Assembly (NCBI GenBank): GCA_944327425.1
Contig: CALVHJ010000025.1
Coordinates: 1 to 14,898, forward strand
DNA length: 14,898 nt
Source: an uncultured Bacilli bacterium
Lineage (GTDB): Bacteria; Bacillota_I; Bacilli_A; RF39; UBA660
Reading direction: 5' to 3'
Shown: in pieces, positions 6,385-13,932 of the stretch
Layout of the letters: every line of letters starts with the position of its first letter
Position numbering within the stretch: the stretch's first letter is position 1
Made by a program: the position numbers and the translations under genes
Notes under the pieces: generated by a model
Told to the model about the DNA's origin: nothing
Databases searched by the model: none
What the model saw: only the letters and a program-made list of their open reading frames with translations

Positions 6385-7872
6385 ATGCGAATAGAACTAA
6401 TTGGAGCATTGGATTATGCTAAATTAAAAGAAGAATTAAAAGGAAAAGTTGAAAATATTGACGAAATAGTAGAAATATTAAAAAACAATGAGGTTGAAAG
6501 AAAAGCTGAAATTGTTTCAACCGCTGGAAGATTATCTCGAAATCCTGGCACGGTTTTTAATGTTTTGGGATTATCAGAAAGTAAAACATTAGATCAAAAT
6601 TTATCTTTTATTAAAAGAGTAATTAATATGGGGCATGATTCTATAACTGATCACGACTACTGTGTTTTTGCCATAGAAAATGTCTCACCAGTAATTGAAC
6701 AAACAATTATTGCTGAACGTTTCTCATCATTTACAATTAAATCAAGAAGAGAAGTAGATTTTAGTAAAGTAGGCTTCTATACACCAGATTTTCATGATCA
6801 AAATGGTAATTTACTAGATAATAATGAACAAATAAAAAAAGAATATCAAGCTCATGAACAATCTTTATTTAACGATTATGAAAAATTAGTATCTTTAGGT
6901 GCAACTTTAGAAGATGCCCGTTTTGTCTTACCTTATAGTTATTATTCTAATATTATTATGGGAGTTGATGCTCATACCTTAAAAGATATGATTATAAAAT
7001 ATACCAAAACTAAATATAGTAAAATAAGTGAAATAAGAGAGTTCGGCGAAAGATTATATGAAATAGCCAAAGAACAAATACCATTTATTATCCCTGTAAT
7101 AGATGCTACACCCCTAAAATTAGAAGACGGAACAGATGAATATTTAAAAAATAAAATTAGTGATCCAACTTATAAAGTATTAGCTAAACCAAAACTTTTA
7201 GCAAGCACTTCAAATGTTGATGATACTATTTTATTATCAGCAATTATGCACAGATATCAATTTTCTTTAGAAAAAGCCCAAAAAGTATATAAATTACTTT
7301 GTATAGATAAAGATTTTAAACAAGAATTAATGAAAAAAATTGCCTTTGAATCCGATAAATTGGAATTAACCCAAGTATCTTTTGAATTTCAAATACCACT
7401 GTCTTTCGCCGTGTTAACTCATTTAACTAGACATAGAACGCATCATATAATGGTACCAGACTTTTCCCCAGTTGTTGATTTACATCAGTATAAAACTCCA
7501 CCTAAAATAATGGCAAGCTTTAAAGATATTTATGAGGAAATATTTGCTAGAAACATAGCAATGTATGAACATTTTAAACATGATTATCAAATAAGAGATG
7601 AAGATTTAATATACTTTACTTTATCAGGAAATATGGTAAATGTAATCACTAGCATGGATGGAAAAACTTTAGAACATATTTTAAGATTAAGAGAATGTAC
7701 AAAAGCTCAATGGGAAACACGAGACATGGCAAGTGGTATACACCAAGAAATAAAAGGAATTAAAGGAGCTGAGTGCTTTAGTAACATTTTAGGACCAACA
7801 TGTGAAACTCAAGGCTTTTGTAAAGAAGGTAAAGAATCATGTGGCAAAATTTTAAAATTAACTAAAAAATAA
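6385..7872 (+). CDS. thyX: Double-length ThyX-like flavin-dependent thymidylate synthase
   Basis: A 495-residue protein made of two ThyX-type halves; ordinary ThyX is about 220-250 residues. First half: GHDSITDHDYCVFAIENVSP (about 83-102), then AERFSSFTIKSRR (110-122), which aligns with the ThyX motif RHRxxSxNExSxR but keeps only R112, S115, S120 and R122. Second half: FEFQIPLSFAVLTHLTRHR with R349-H350-R351 intact but HHIMVPDFS after it, and later LRLRECTKAQWETR, the canonical 'LRxxxxAQxExR' element that the first half lacks. A C-terminal Cys cluster follows (C-8x-C-5x-C-6x-C). ThyX methylates dUMP to dTMP with methylene-tetrahydrofolate, NAD(P)H and FAD, using residues from neighbouring subunits. 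The fusion probably forms a pseudo-dimer. It is followed by tmk, which fits dTMP synthesis. GGAGG at 6373-6377 supports ATG 6385. The assignment to the family is firm; activity is inferred. Confidence 0.85.
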   Translation: MRIELIGALDYAKLKEELKGKVENIDEIVEILKNNEVERKAEIVSTAGRLSRNPGTVFNVLGLSESKTLDQNLSFIKRVINMGHDSITDHDYCVFAIENVSPVIEQTIIAERFSSFTIKSRREVDFSKVGFYTPDFHDQNGNLLDNNEQIKKEYQAHEQSLFNDYEKLVSLGATLEDARFVLPYSYYSNIIMGVDAHTLKDMIIKYTKTKYSKISEIREFGERLYEIAKEQIPFIIPVIDATPLKLEDGTDEYLKNKISDPTYKVLAKPKLLASTSNVDDTILLSAIMHRYQFSLEKAQKVYKLLCIDKDFKQELMKKIAFESDKLELTQVSFEFQIPLSFAVLTHLTRHRTHHIMVPDFSPVVDLHQYKTPPKIMASFKDIYEEIFARNIAMYEHFKHDYQIRDEDLIYFTLSGNMVNVITSMDGKTLEHILRLRECTKAQWETRDMASGIHQEIKGIKGAECFSNILGPTCETQGFCKEGKESCGKILKLTKK

Positions 7873-7890
7873 TAATAAGTGGGGAATAAT

Positions 7891-8586
7891 ATGAAAGGTA
7901 AAATTATTGTAATTGAAGGAACAGATTGTTCCGGCAAAGAAACGCAAAGTAAATTATTAGTAGAAAGATTAAAGCAAGATGGTGCCAAGGTAGCAACTAT
8001 ATCTTTTCCTATGTATGATACCCCATCAGGAAGAATTGTTGGAGCTTGTTTACAAGGTAAACCTCATATGTGCCATGAATATTTAAAAGTAAATCACAGT
8101 TTTTTTCCTGAAGGAGGAGGCGAAGTTGATAGTCTTGCGGCTTTATGCTACTATGCTGCTGACCGAAGATACAACTTGCCAATTATTAACAAATACTTAA
8201 ATGAAGGATACACTTTGATAATTGATCGCTATGTATCTAGTAATATGGCTCACCGGGGTGGCATGTTAGATACTAAAGAAGAAAGACTAAAAATGTATCA
8301 AAAAATAGATACTTTAGAGTATGAATTAATGGAATTGCCAAGGCCTGAGCAAGTAATACTTCTTTATATGCCCTATGAATATGCAAGTGATTTAAAAAAG
8401 AAGCGAACTGAACTTCCTGATGAAACTGAAAGTGATGAATTTTATTTAAGAAAAGGTGAAAAAGCCTACTTAGAATTGGCCGATATTTACCATTACGATA
8501 TTGTTAACTGTGTTAAAGATGAAAAAATAAGAAGTATTGAAAATATTTCTGATGAAGTTTATGAGCTAGTTAGGAAAAGAAGTTGA
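7891..8586 (+). CDS. tmk: Thymidylate kinase (dTMP kinase)
   Basis: Phosphorylates dTMP to dTDP. A 231-residue P-loop kinase: EGTDCSGKETQS (P-loop, about residues 9-20), FPMYDTPSGRIVG (substrate-region segment after strand 2), a DRY motif in IIDRYVSSNMAHRGG, and a late charged region KKKRTELPDETESDEFYLRK that can act as the LID. The P-loop has Cys where many Tmk have Gly and Glu in place of Thr/Ser after the Lys (GKE rather than GKT/GKS), as in a divergent group of Firmicute-type kinases. The start ATG 7891 follows AGTGGGGA (7878-7885); the GTG at 7879 lies inside that site and is not used. It lies 18 bases after the thyX stop, so the two form one operon for dTTP supply. Confidence 0.92.
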   Translation: MKGKIIVIEGTDCSGKETQSKLLVERLKQDGAKVATISFPMYDTPSGRIVGACLQGKPHMCHEYLKVNHSFFPEGGGEVDSLAALCYYAADRRYNLPIINKYLNEGYTLIIDRYVSSNMAHRGGMLDTKEERLKMYQKIDTLEYELMELPRPEQVILLYMPYEYASDLKKKRTELPDETESDEFYLRKGEKAYLELADIYHYDIVNCVKDEKIRSIENISDEVYELVRKRS

Positions 8587-8608
8587 TTTAATAATTGACT
8601 TCTTTTTT
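8577..8608 (+). terminator. Intrinsic terminator after tmk
   Basis: AAGAAGT (8577-8583) pairs with ACTTCTT (8598-8604), and the helix continues inward as TGATT/AATTG with two wobble pairs. TTTT follows. The tmk TGA stop lies within the hairpin. Confidence 0.75.
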
Positions 8609-8611
8609 ACA

Positions 8612-8625
8612 TACACTTTAGTGTA
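8612..8625. promoter_or_regulatory. Dyad operator candidate upstream of metB/metC-like promoter
   Basis: TACACT (8612-8617) TT AGTGTA (8620-8625) is a perfect 6+6 inverted repeat. It ends 18 bases before the -35 element. A repressor or activator of sulfur amino-acid metabolism could bind here; the regulator is unknown. Confidence 0.35.
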
Positions 8626-8643
8626 AAGTAAATGGTAGTTTTA

Positions 8644-8671
8644 TTGACAATTAAGTAATAAATGATATACT
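8644..8671 (+). promoter_or_regulatory. Sigma-A promoter of the PLP enzyme-dapF-murE operon
   Basis: Consensus TTGACA (8644-8649), a 16-base spacer and TATACT (8666-8671). The inferred transcript start near 8678 leaves about 29 bases before the ATG, so there is no room for a T-box or SAM riboswitch. Confidence 0.75.
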
Positions 8672-8706
8672 AAAACTAGATAAATGTTTGTATGAGGAGG
8701 TTAATT

Positions 8707-9888
8707 ATGAAAAATTTTACAAACTATAAAGAATATGATAAGAAAGAAAACTTGCATTTTGGATCTATTACTGTTCACGGAGCTGTTGGTCATGATCCTT
8801 TTACAGGTTCAGTTAGTTTCCCTATTTTTCAAACGGCAACTTTCCGATTTAGAGCTTTGCAAGATTCTTTTGGCTATGATTATACCAGACTTCAAAATCC
8901 TACTGTTGAAGAATTAGAGCGTACCTTAGCTATGCTTGAAAATGGTACTCATGCTCTAGCTTTATCTAGTGGTATGGCTGCGGTTATGTGTGTTTTTTCC
9001 CTTTTAAAAAGTGGCGATCATTTAATATCTAGCGATGACATATATGGTGGTACTTATGAAATAGCTAAAACCGAATTAAAAGAAAGAGGGATTGAGACAA
9101 GTTTTGTTGATTTAAGTGATTTTGAATTATTTAAAGCAAGCATTAAAGATAATACTAAGATGATTTTTATTGAGTCTCCAACTAATCCAACCATGAAAGT
9201 GGCTGATATTGCGAGTATTTGTGGATTAGCTCATAAAAAAGGAATTATTGTTGTTGTTGATAATACTCTTTTAACCCCATATTATCAAAAGCCTCTTAAT
9301 TTAGGAGCTGATATTGTCATTCATAGTGGTACTAAATATTTAGAAGGACACAATGACACGATGGCCGGATTTGTTATAACTAAAACTGATGAATACTTTA
9401 CACCTATGCGTTCTTTCTTAACTTATCAAGGTGCTTGTCTAGCTCCGATGAATGCTTGGTTAACTCTAAGAGGAATTAAAACATTAGAAATAAGAATGCA
9501 AAGACATAATGAAAACGCCTTAAAAGTCGCCGAATTTTTAAAAAATCATCCTAAAGTAACTAAAGTATATTACACTGGTCTAAAAGATCACCAAGATTAT
9601 GCTACAACTATAAAACAATCAACCGGTTTTGGTGGATTATTATCTTTTGAAGTAGATACCAAAGAAACAGCTTTAAAAGTCCTTGAAAAAGTAAATATGA
9701 TTATTTTTGCCGGTTCTCTAGGTGGTGTTGAAAGCTTAATTTGTTATCCTGTTGTTGTTACTCATCATGAAGTACCTGAAGAAGAACGATTAAAATTAGG
9801 AATTAATGATCGCTTGCTTCGTTTATCTGTAGGAATAGAAGATGCTGAAGATATAATTGAAGATTTACGCCAAGCTTTAGAAGGATAA
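8707..9888 (+). CDS. Cys/Met metabolism PLP-dependent enzyme (cystathionine gamma-synthase / beta-lyase type)
   Basis: A 393-residue fold-type I PLP enzyme of the trans-sulfuration family. Visible are the YDYTRLQNPTVEELE element, the PLP-phosphate-binding SSGMAAV, the YGGTYE segment, VVDNTLLTPYYQKPL (Asp that contacts the PLP ring nitrogen), and HSGTKYLEGH with PLP lysine K210. The C-terminal half has LGGVESLICYP and RLSVGIEDAEDII. The position that is Cys in methionine gamma-lyase (YGCT) is Gly here, which argues against that enzyme. Gamma-synthase, beta-lyase or O-acylhomoserine sulfhydrylase cannot be told apart by eye. Start: AGGAGG at 8695-8700 places ATG 8707 at 6 bases; the ATG at 8692 overlaps that site. 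It is the first gene of an operon with dapF and a MurE ligase, so cysteine/methionine chemistry is transcribed with wall-precursor genes. Confidence 0.88.
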   Translation: MKNFTNYKEYDKKENLHFGSITVHGAVGHDPFTGSVSFPIFQTATFRFRALQDSFGYDYTRLQNPTVEELERTLAMLENGTHALALSSGMAAVMCVFSLLKSGDHLISSDDIYGGTYEIAKTELKERGIETSFVDLSDFELFKASIKDNTKMIFIESPTNPTMKVADIASICGLAHKKGIIVVVDNTLLTPYYQKPLNLGADIVIHSGTKYLEGHNDTMAGFVITKTDEYFTPMRSFLTYQGACLAPMNAWLTLRGIKTLEIRMQRHNENALKVAEFLKNHPKVTKVYYTGLKDHQDYATTIKQSTGFGGLLSFEVDTKETALKVLEKVNMIIFAGSLGGVESLICYPVVVTHHEVPEEERLKLGINDRLLRLSVGIEDAEDIIEDLRQALEG

Positions 9889-9893
9889 GTTTT

Positions 9894-10751
9894 ATGAGAT
9901 TTACCAAAATGCAAGCTTATGGCAACGATTATGTTTATATCGATGCTATAAACCAAAAACTAGACAATTTAAATGAACTTGCCAAATTCGTATCTGATCG
10001 TCACTTTGGTATAGGTAGTGATGGAATGGTTCTAATTTGTCCAAGTACTGTAGCTGATTTTAAAATGCGTATTTTTAATCCTGATGGCACTGAAGCGGAA
10101 ATGTGTGGTAATGCTATTAGAAGTCTTGGAAAATATGTATATGATCATAAATTAACAGACAAAACCACTTTAAAAATTGAAACCTTAGGTGGAATCAAAA
10201 CTTTAGAATTAACTGTGGAAAATGAAGTAGTTACCAACATAAAAGCCAACATTTCTAAGCCTATTTTTGATGCCAAATTAATTCCTGTTAACACGACCAA
10301 AGATAAATTTATTATGGAAAGTGTTAAAATACTAGATCAAACTTTCAAGTTAAGTAGTATATCGTGGGGGAACCCTCATACTGTTTTATTTGTCGATGAT
10401 GTGATGAATTTTGATGTAGCGAGATATGGCCCAGCGATCGAGAATAATTTAGAAGTTTTTCCCAACAGAACTAATGTAACTTTTGCCGAGGTTGTAAACA
10501 AAAATTATATTAAAATAAGAGAATGGGAACGGGGAACTGGTGAGACTATTGGCTGTGGTACTGGTTGTGCTACCGCTGTAGTTATTGCTAAAACTTTAGG
10601 CCTTACTGAGGGAATTTGTGAGGTAGAACAAATCGGGGGTATTTTAGAAATAGAATATGCCCCAAATGGCGAATTATATATGAAAGGCCCTAGTCATTTT
10701 GTTTTTGAAAGTGATATAGACGTATCACATATTATAGGAAGGAAAAAATGA
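9894..10751 (+). CDS. dapF: Diaminopimelate epimerase
   Basis: Interconverts LL- and meso-diaminopimelate without a cofactor, using two cysteines. A 285-residue protein with the DapF opening FTKMQAYGNDYVYID (canonical GxGND reads AYGND), FGIGSDG, then NPDGTEAEMCGNAIR with catalytic C71, and GTGETIGCGTGCATA with second catalytic C221. Both halves of the pseudo-symmetric fold are complete. ATG 9894 follows AAGGA (9881-9885) by 8 bases and the upstream gene by 5 bases. The TGA stop overlaps the next start (ATGA), so it is translationally coupled to murE. With that gene it supports a meso-DAP peptidoglycan; no other dap pathway genes are in the window. Confidence 0.96.
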   Translation: MRFTKMQAYGNDYVYIDAINQKLDNLNELAKFVSDRHFGIGSDGMVLICPSTVADFKMRIFNPDGTEAEMCGNAIRSLGKYVYDHKLTDKTTLKIETLGGIKTLELTVENEVVTNIKANISKPIFDAKLIPVNTTKDKFIMESVKILDQTFKLSSISWGNPHTVLFVDDVMNFDVARYGPAIENNLEVFPNRTNVTFAEVVNKNYIKIREWERGTGETIGCGTGCATAVVIAKTLGLTEGICEVEQIGGILEIEYAPNGELYMKGPSHFVFESDIDVSHIIGRKK

Positions 10752-12211
10752 AAAAGTTAAAAGATATTTTAAAAGGTATTTATTATCAAGTTTTATCTGG
10801 ATCTCTTGATTTAGAAATTAATGACATTAAGTATGATAGCAGAAATTTAGCCCCAAATGATCTTTATGTTGCCTTAATAGGATATAATACTGATGGTCAT
10901 AACTATATAAAAGATGCTATTAAAAATGGTGCTAAAGCCATTATTGTCTCCAAAATTATAGATATAAAAGAGGATGTTACGGTTATTAAAGTAGATGATA
11001 CAAGACTAGCTTTAGCTTACGCCTCAGCAAACTATTTTGATCATCCGGCCACTAAATTGCACCTTATTGCTCTAACCGGAACAACTGGTAAAACCACGAC
11101 AACTCATATGATAAAAGATATGTTAAACTATTCGGGTATTTCTTGTGGTTTAATCGGCAGCCAAGGGATTAAATATAATGATTTAGTCATTCACACTAAC
11201 AATACTACTCCTGAATCTTATGAAATACATAAATATTTCCGAGAAATGCTAGATGCTGGTATAACTCATGTTGTCATGGAAGCCTCTAGTCAAGCTTTCA
11301 AATTAAATCGTCTTGCCGGTATTATCTTTGATTATGGTGTACTTACAAATGTTACAACCGATCATATTGGTCCAGGTGAACATACATCTCATGAAGAATA
11401 TGTCGCTTGTAAAAATAAACTATTTTTAAATAGTAGAGAAATTATTAGCAATAGTGATTCAAAATATTTAGATGAAGTATTAAAGGGAGCAGAGGTTCCT
11501 ATTACTACTTATGGCATAAATAAAGAAGCTGATTTAAAAGTAGCTAATATCAATTTAATTAATAATAAAGACTTTTTTGGTACGGAATTTAGTACCGAAG
11601 GTTTAATTACCGAAAGTTTTAAAACTTGTATGCCGGGAGAATTTAACGTATATAATTCCCTATGTGCAATACTAGTGTGCTACAAATTAGGAGCAGACCT
11701 TAAAAAAGCCAAAGAAAAATTAAGCACAATAAAAGTAAGAGGCCGTATGGAAATAGCTCTATCAACTCCTAAGTTTAGAGTCTTAATTGATCATGCCCAT
11801 ACTGAAGATGGCATGAAAGGACTTGTAAAAACTCTTAGAAGCTATAAACCTAAAAGATTAATAAGTGTATTTGGTGGTGGTGGCAACCGTCCAAAAGAAC
11901 GCCGCTATAACCTAGGTGAAATTATTGGTGGAGCATCAGATCTTTGTATTATAACGGAAGATAATCCTCGGTTTGAAGATTTAGCTAGCATAAATAAAGA
12001 TATAAAAGTAGGCCTTGATAAAGTCGGAGCTAAATATATTGAAATACCCGATCGGGCTGAAGCAATTAAATATGCTTGTACTAATGCCTTAGATGGTGAT
12101 CTAATTCTTTTAGTAGGCAAAGGACATGAAGAATATCAAGATATCAAAGGAGTTAAATACTACTTTAATGAATTAGATGTAATCGACGAAATTAAGAAGA
12201 ATTTAAAATAA
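10748..12211 (+). CDS. murE: UDP-N-acetylmuramyl-tripeptide synthetase (MurE-type ligase)
   Basis: Adds the third amino acid to UDP-MurNAc-L-Ala-D-Glu using ATP; cytosolic. 487 residues in the three-domain Mur ligase order: N-terminal UDP-binding region (YDSRNLAPNDLYVAL...GYNTDGHNYI), central ATPase with LTGTTGKTTTTH (P-loop, G111-T116), NTTPES, EASSQAF and K222 (the probable carbamylated Lys of the family), then C-terminal domain with RGRME, IDHAHTEDGM and D405-N406-P407-R408. DNPR is the signature of meso-diaminopimelate-adding MurE, against DDPN-like forms of lysine-adding enzymes. The segment GPGEHTSHEEY after the usual TNVTTDH differs from classical MurE and recalls the second MurE-like paralogue of some Firmicutes, so a specialised paralogue is possible. 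AGGAAGGA at 10736-10743 precedes the ATG, which overlaps the dapF stop. Confidence 0.88.
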   Translation: MKKLKDILKGIYYQVLSGSLDLEINDIKYDSRNLAPNDLYVALIGYNTDGHNYIKDAIKNGAKAIIVSKIIDIKEDVTVIKVDDTRLALAYASANYFDHPATKLHLIALTGTTGKTTTTHMIKDMLNYSGISCGLIGSQGIKYNDLVIHTNNTTPESYEIHKYFREMLDAGITHVVMEASSQAFKLNRLAGIIFDYGVLTNVTTDHIGPGEHTSHEEYVACKNKLFLNSREIISNSDSKYLDEVLKGAEVPITTYGINKEADLKVANINLINNKDFFGTEFSTEGLITESFKTCMPGEFNVYNSLCAILVCYKLGADLKKAKEKLSTIKVRGRMEIALSTPKFRVLIDHAHTEDGMKGLVKTLRSYKPKRLISVFGGGGNRPKERRYNLGEIIGGASDLCIITEDNPRFEDLASINKDIKVGLDKVGAKYIEIPDRAEAIKYACTNALDGDLILLVGKGHEEYQDIKGVKYYFNELDVIDEIKKNLK

Positions 12212-12224
12212 TCTTCTTTTTTTT
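12194..12224 (+). terminator. Intrinsic terminator after murE
   Basis: AAGAAGA (12194-12200) pairs with TCTTCTT (12212-12218) across an AT-only loop, followed by a T-run. The murE TAA stop is in the loop. Confidence 0.7.
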
Positions 12225-12233
12225 CCAATTTAA

Positions 12234-12242
12234 TGTTAAAAT
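12234..12242 (+). promoter_or_regulatory. Extended -10 promoter candidate of pduL-dusB
   Basis: TGT followed by TAAAAT (12237-12242) is an extended -10 like the one before thyX, again right after a terminator and with no clear -35. It lies 23 bases before the pduL ATG. Confidence 0.4.
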
Positions 12243-12265
12243 AGTAATAAGAAAAGAGTGATAAT

Positions 12266-12835
12266 ATGAAAGAAAAAATAATAGGAAAAATTGCTATAAG
12301 TAACAGACATGTTCATTTAACTAAAGAAATTTATGAACAATTATTTGATGAACCCTTATCTATAAAAAGGCCATTAAATCAAGTTGGGGAATTCGCCTCA
12401 TTTGAGACGGTTACTCTAAAAACAGAAAAAGCCCAAATACCCAATGTTAGAGTAATAGGACCTTTAAGAAAGTATAATCAAGTAGAAATATCAAGAACAG
12501 ATGCTTACACTTTAGGCCTAAATCCCCCTGTTCGTCAAAGTGGCGATTTAGAAGATAGTGAGACTATAACCATTGTTGGCAAAAAAGGGGAAGTAACTTT
12601 AAAAGATGCTTGCATTCAAGCCGAAAGACATGTTCATATGAATGAAAAAAAAGCCCAAGAACTAGGTTTAAAACATGAAGATATGGTTAAATTAATAATT
12701 AATAATGATAAAGGGGGAGTAATGGAAGCTTTTGTTAAAGTTAGCAGTAATGGTTTTTTTGAAATTCATATAGATAGAGATGATGCTAATTGCTTTCTTC
12801 TAAATACTGGCGATGAGGTTGAGATTGAAAAATAG
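12266..12835 (+). CDS. pduL: PduL-type phosphate acyltransferase (phosphotransacylase)
   Basis: Transfers an acyl group between CoA and phosphate (acetyl- or propionyl-CoA to acyl phosphate). In anaerobes lacking Pta this PduL form supports acetate production with acetate kinase. 189 residues with the family's paired metal-binding segments: ISNRHVHL with H15 and H17, and AERHVHM with H122 and H124. The core VEISRTDAYTLGLNPPVRQSGD is highly typical. It has no N-terminal encapsulation extension and no microcompartment genes nearby, so a housekeeping role is likely. The ribosome site is weak (AAAGAG near 12253-12258). The 3' end overlaps the start region of the dihydrouridine synthase gene. Confidence 0.94.
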   Translation: MKEKIIGKIAISNRHVHLTKEIYEQLFDEPLSIKRPLNQVGEFASFETVTLKTEKAQIPNVRVIGPLRKYNQVEISRTDAYTLGLNPPVRQSGDLEDSETITIVGKKGEVTLKDACIQAERHVHMNEKKAQELGLKHEDMVKLIINNDKGGVMEAFVKVSSNGFFEIHIDRDDANCFLLNTGDEVEIEK

Positions 12836-13811
12836 TTTTTACATTAAAGATATATTAATTCCCAGTAAAATAGTATTAGCCCCTATGGCTGGTATTTCCG
12901 ATCCATCTTATATTAAAATTGTTGAACAAATGGGATGTAGTCTTGCTATAACTGAACTAATAAGTGCCGAAGCCATAGTTCGTGGCAATAAAAAGACTTT
13001 AGAAATGCTAAACGGTATAGATGAATTAAATATTCCCGTAGGAATTCAAATATTTGGATCTAATCCCGATACTATGGCTGCCTCAGCTAAAATATTAACT
13101 AATCTTTATAAAGTAAAATTAATTGATATTAATATGGGGTGTCCTGTACCTAAAGTAGCTATAAAAGCTAAATCCGGCAGTGCTCTTTTAAAAGATCCTG
13201 AAAAAGTAAAAAAAATAGTTAAAGCTGTTGTAGAATCTATAGATGTACCTGTAACTGTTAAAATAAGAAGTGGCTGGGACGAAGAACACATAAATGCTCC
13301 CAAAATAGCTCGTATTTGTGAAAGTTCCGGAGCCAGTGCTATTTTTATTCATGCTCGAACTAGATCTCAAGGTTATAGTGGTAAAGCTAACTGGCAAATT
13401 ATTAAGGAAGTAAAAGAAAGTGTATCAATACCTGTAATAGGTAATGGTGATATTACTAGTGCCCTAGATGCCAAAAAAATGTTTGAAGAAACAAATTGTG
13501 ATGCTATAATGATAGGAAGAGCAGCTATAGGCAATCCTTGGATATTTAAAGAATGTAAAGAATATATCGAAAATAACTTACTAATTGCTAAGCCCACTGA
13601 TAAAGAAAAAATAGACATGATTAAAACTCATTATCAAATACTAAAAAAAGACAAAAATGAAAAATTAGCCTTATTAGAAATAAGAACCCATGCTCTAGCT
13701 TATATAAAAGGTATGAAAGAAGCCAAAGTTTATAAAGATCTAATATGTAAAGCTAAAACTGAACATGAGTTTTTAAATGTACTAGATAAATATCAAGCAT
13801 ATTTAAACTAA
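12825..13811 (+). CDS. dusB: tRNA-dihydrouridine synthase (DusB type)
   Basis: An FMN-dependent reductase that makes dihydrouridine in the tRNA D-loop. TIM-barrel motifs: LAPMAGISDPSY (FMN-binding start), ELISAEA, QIFGSNP, then INMGCPVPKV with catalytic C106, KSGSALLKDP, VKIRSGWD, IHARTRSQGYSG, IGNGDI and MIGRAAIGNPWIF (FMN phosphate loop), followed by a helical tRNA-binding domain. The longest open frame begins at ATG 12813 and would give 332 residues, but GAGG (12815-12818) lies 6 bases before TTG 12825 and homologues usually begin just here, so I prefer TTG (328 residues). Either start overlaps the end of pduL, showing coupled translation. The closing segment ends directly before a terminator. 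Confidence 0.92.
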   Translation: MKNSFYIKDILIPSKIVLAPMAGISDPSYIKIVEQMGCSLAITELISAEAIVRGNKKTLEMLNGIDELNIPVGIQIFGSNPDTMAASAKILTNLYKVKLIDINMGCPVPKVAIKAKSGSALLKDPEKVKKIVKAVVESIDVPVTVKIRSGWDEEHINAPKIARICESSGASAIFIHARTRSQGYSGKANWQIIKEVKESVSIPVIGNGDITSALDAKKMFEETNCDAIMIGRAAIGNPWIFKECKEYIENNLLIAKPTDKEKIDMIKTHYQILKKDKNEKLALLEIRTHALAYIKGMKEAKVYKDLICKAKTEHEFLNVLDKYQAYLN

Positions 13812-13833
13812 GCAGGAATTATCCTGTTTTTTT
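13811..13833 (+). terminator. Intrinsic terminator after dusB
   Basis: AGCAGGA (13811-13817) pairs with TCCTGTT (13822-13828, one G-T wobble) with loop ATTA, then a run of T. The dusB TAA stop touches the stem. Confidence 0.8.
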
Positions 13834-13881
13834 GTCCTGTTTTGTCGGTAGTATTTAAAATAGTGTCCTTTTAACACCCAA

Positions 13882-13899
13882 AAGATTTACATAAATCTT
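13882..13899. promoter_or_regulatory. Inverted repeat over the -35 of the YhcG-like promoter
   Basis: AAGATTT (13882-13888) ACAT AAATCTT (13893-13899) is a perfect 7-bp dyad that covers the -35 element at 13886-13891. It could be a repressor site controlling the accessory operon; there is no T-run, so it is not a terminator. Confidence 0.4.
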
Positions 13900-13914
13900 A
13901 AAGTATGTTATAAA
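13886..13914 (+). promoter_or_regulatory. Promoter of the YhcG-like tandem operon
   Basis: TTTACA (13886-13891), a 17-base spacer ending in TGT (extended -10) and TATAAA (13909-13914). The ribosome site AGGGGG is at 13923-13928, just before ATG 13933. Confidence 0.6.
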
Positions 13915-13932
13915 AAATTAATAGGGGGTATT

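Noticed and set aside
8609..8706. T-box or SAM riboswitch before the Cys/Met enzyme
   Set aside because: Less than 100 bases separate the terminator and start, with a promoter in the middle; no conserved T-box sequence or multi-stem fold fits.
8735..8917. Plus-strand 60-residue frame overlapping the PLP enzyme
   Set aside because: Out-of-frame shadow of a conserved enzyme gene.
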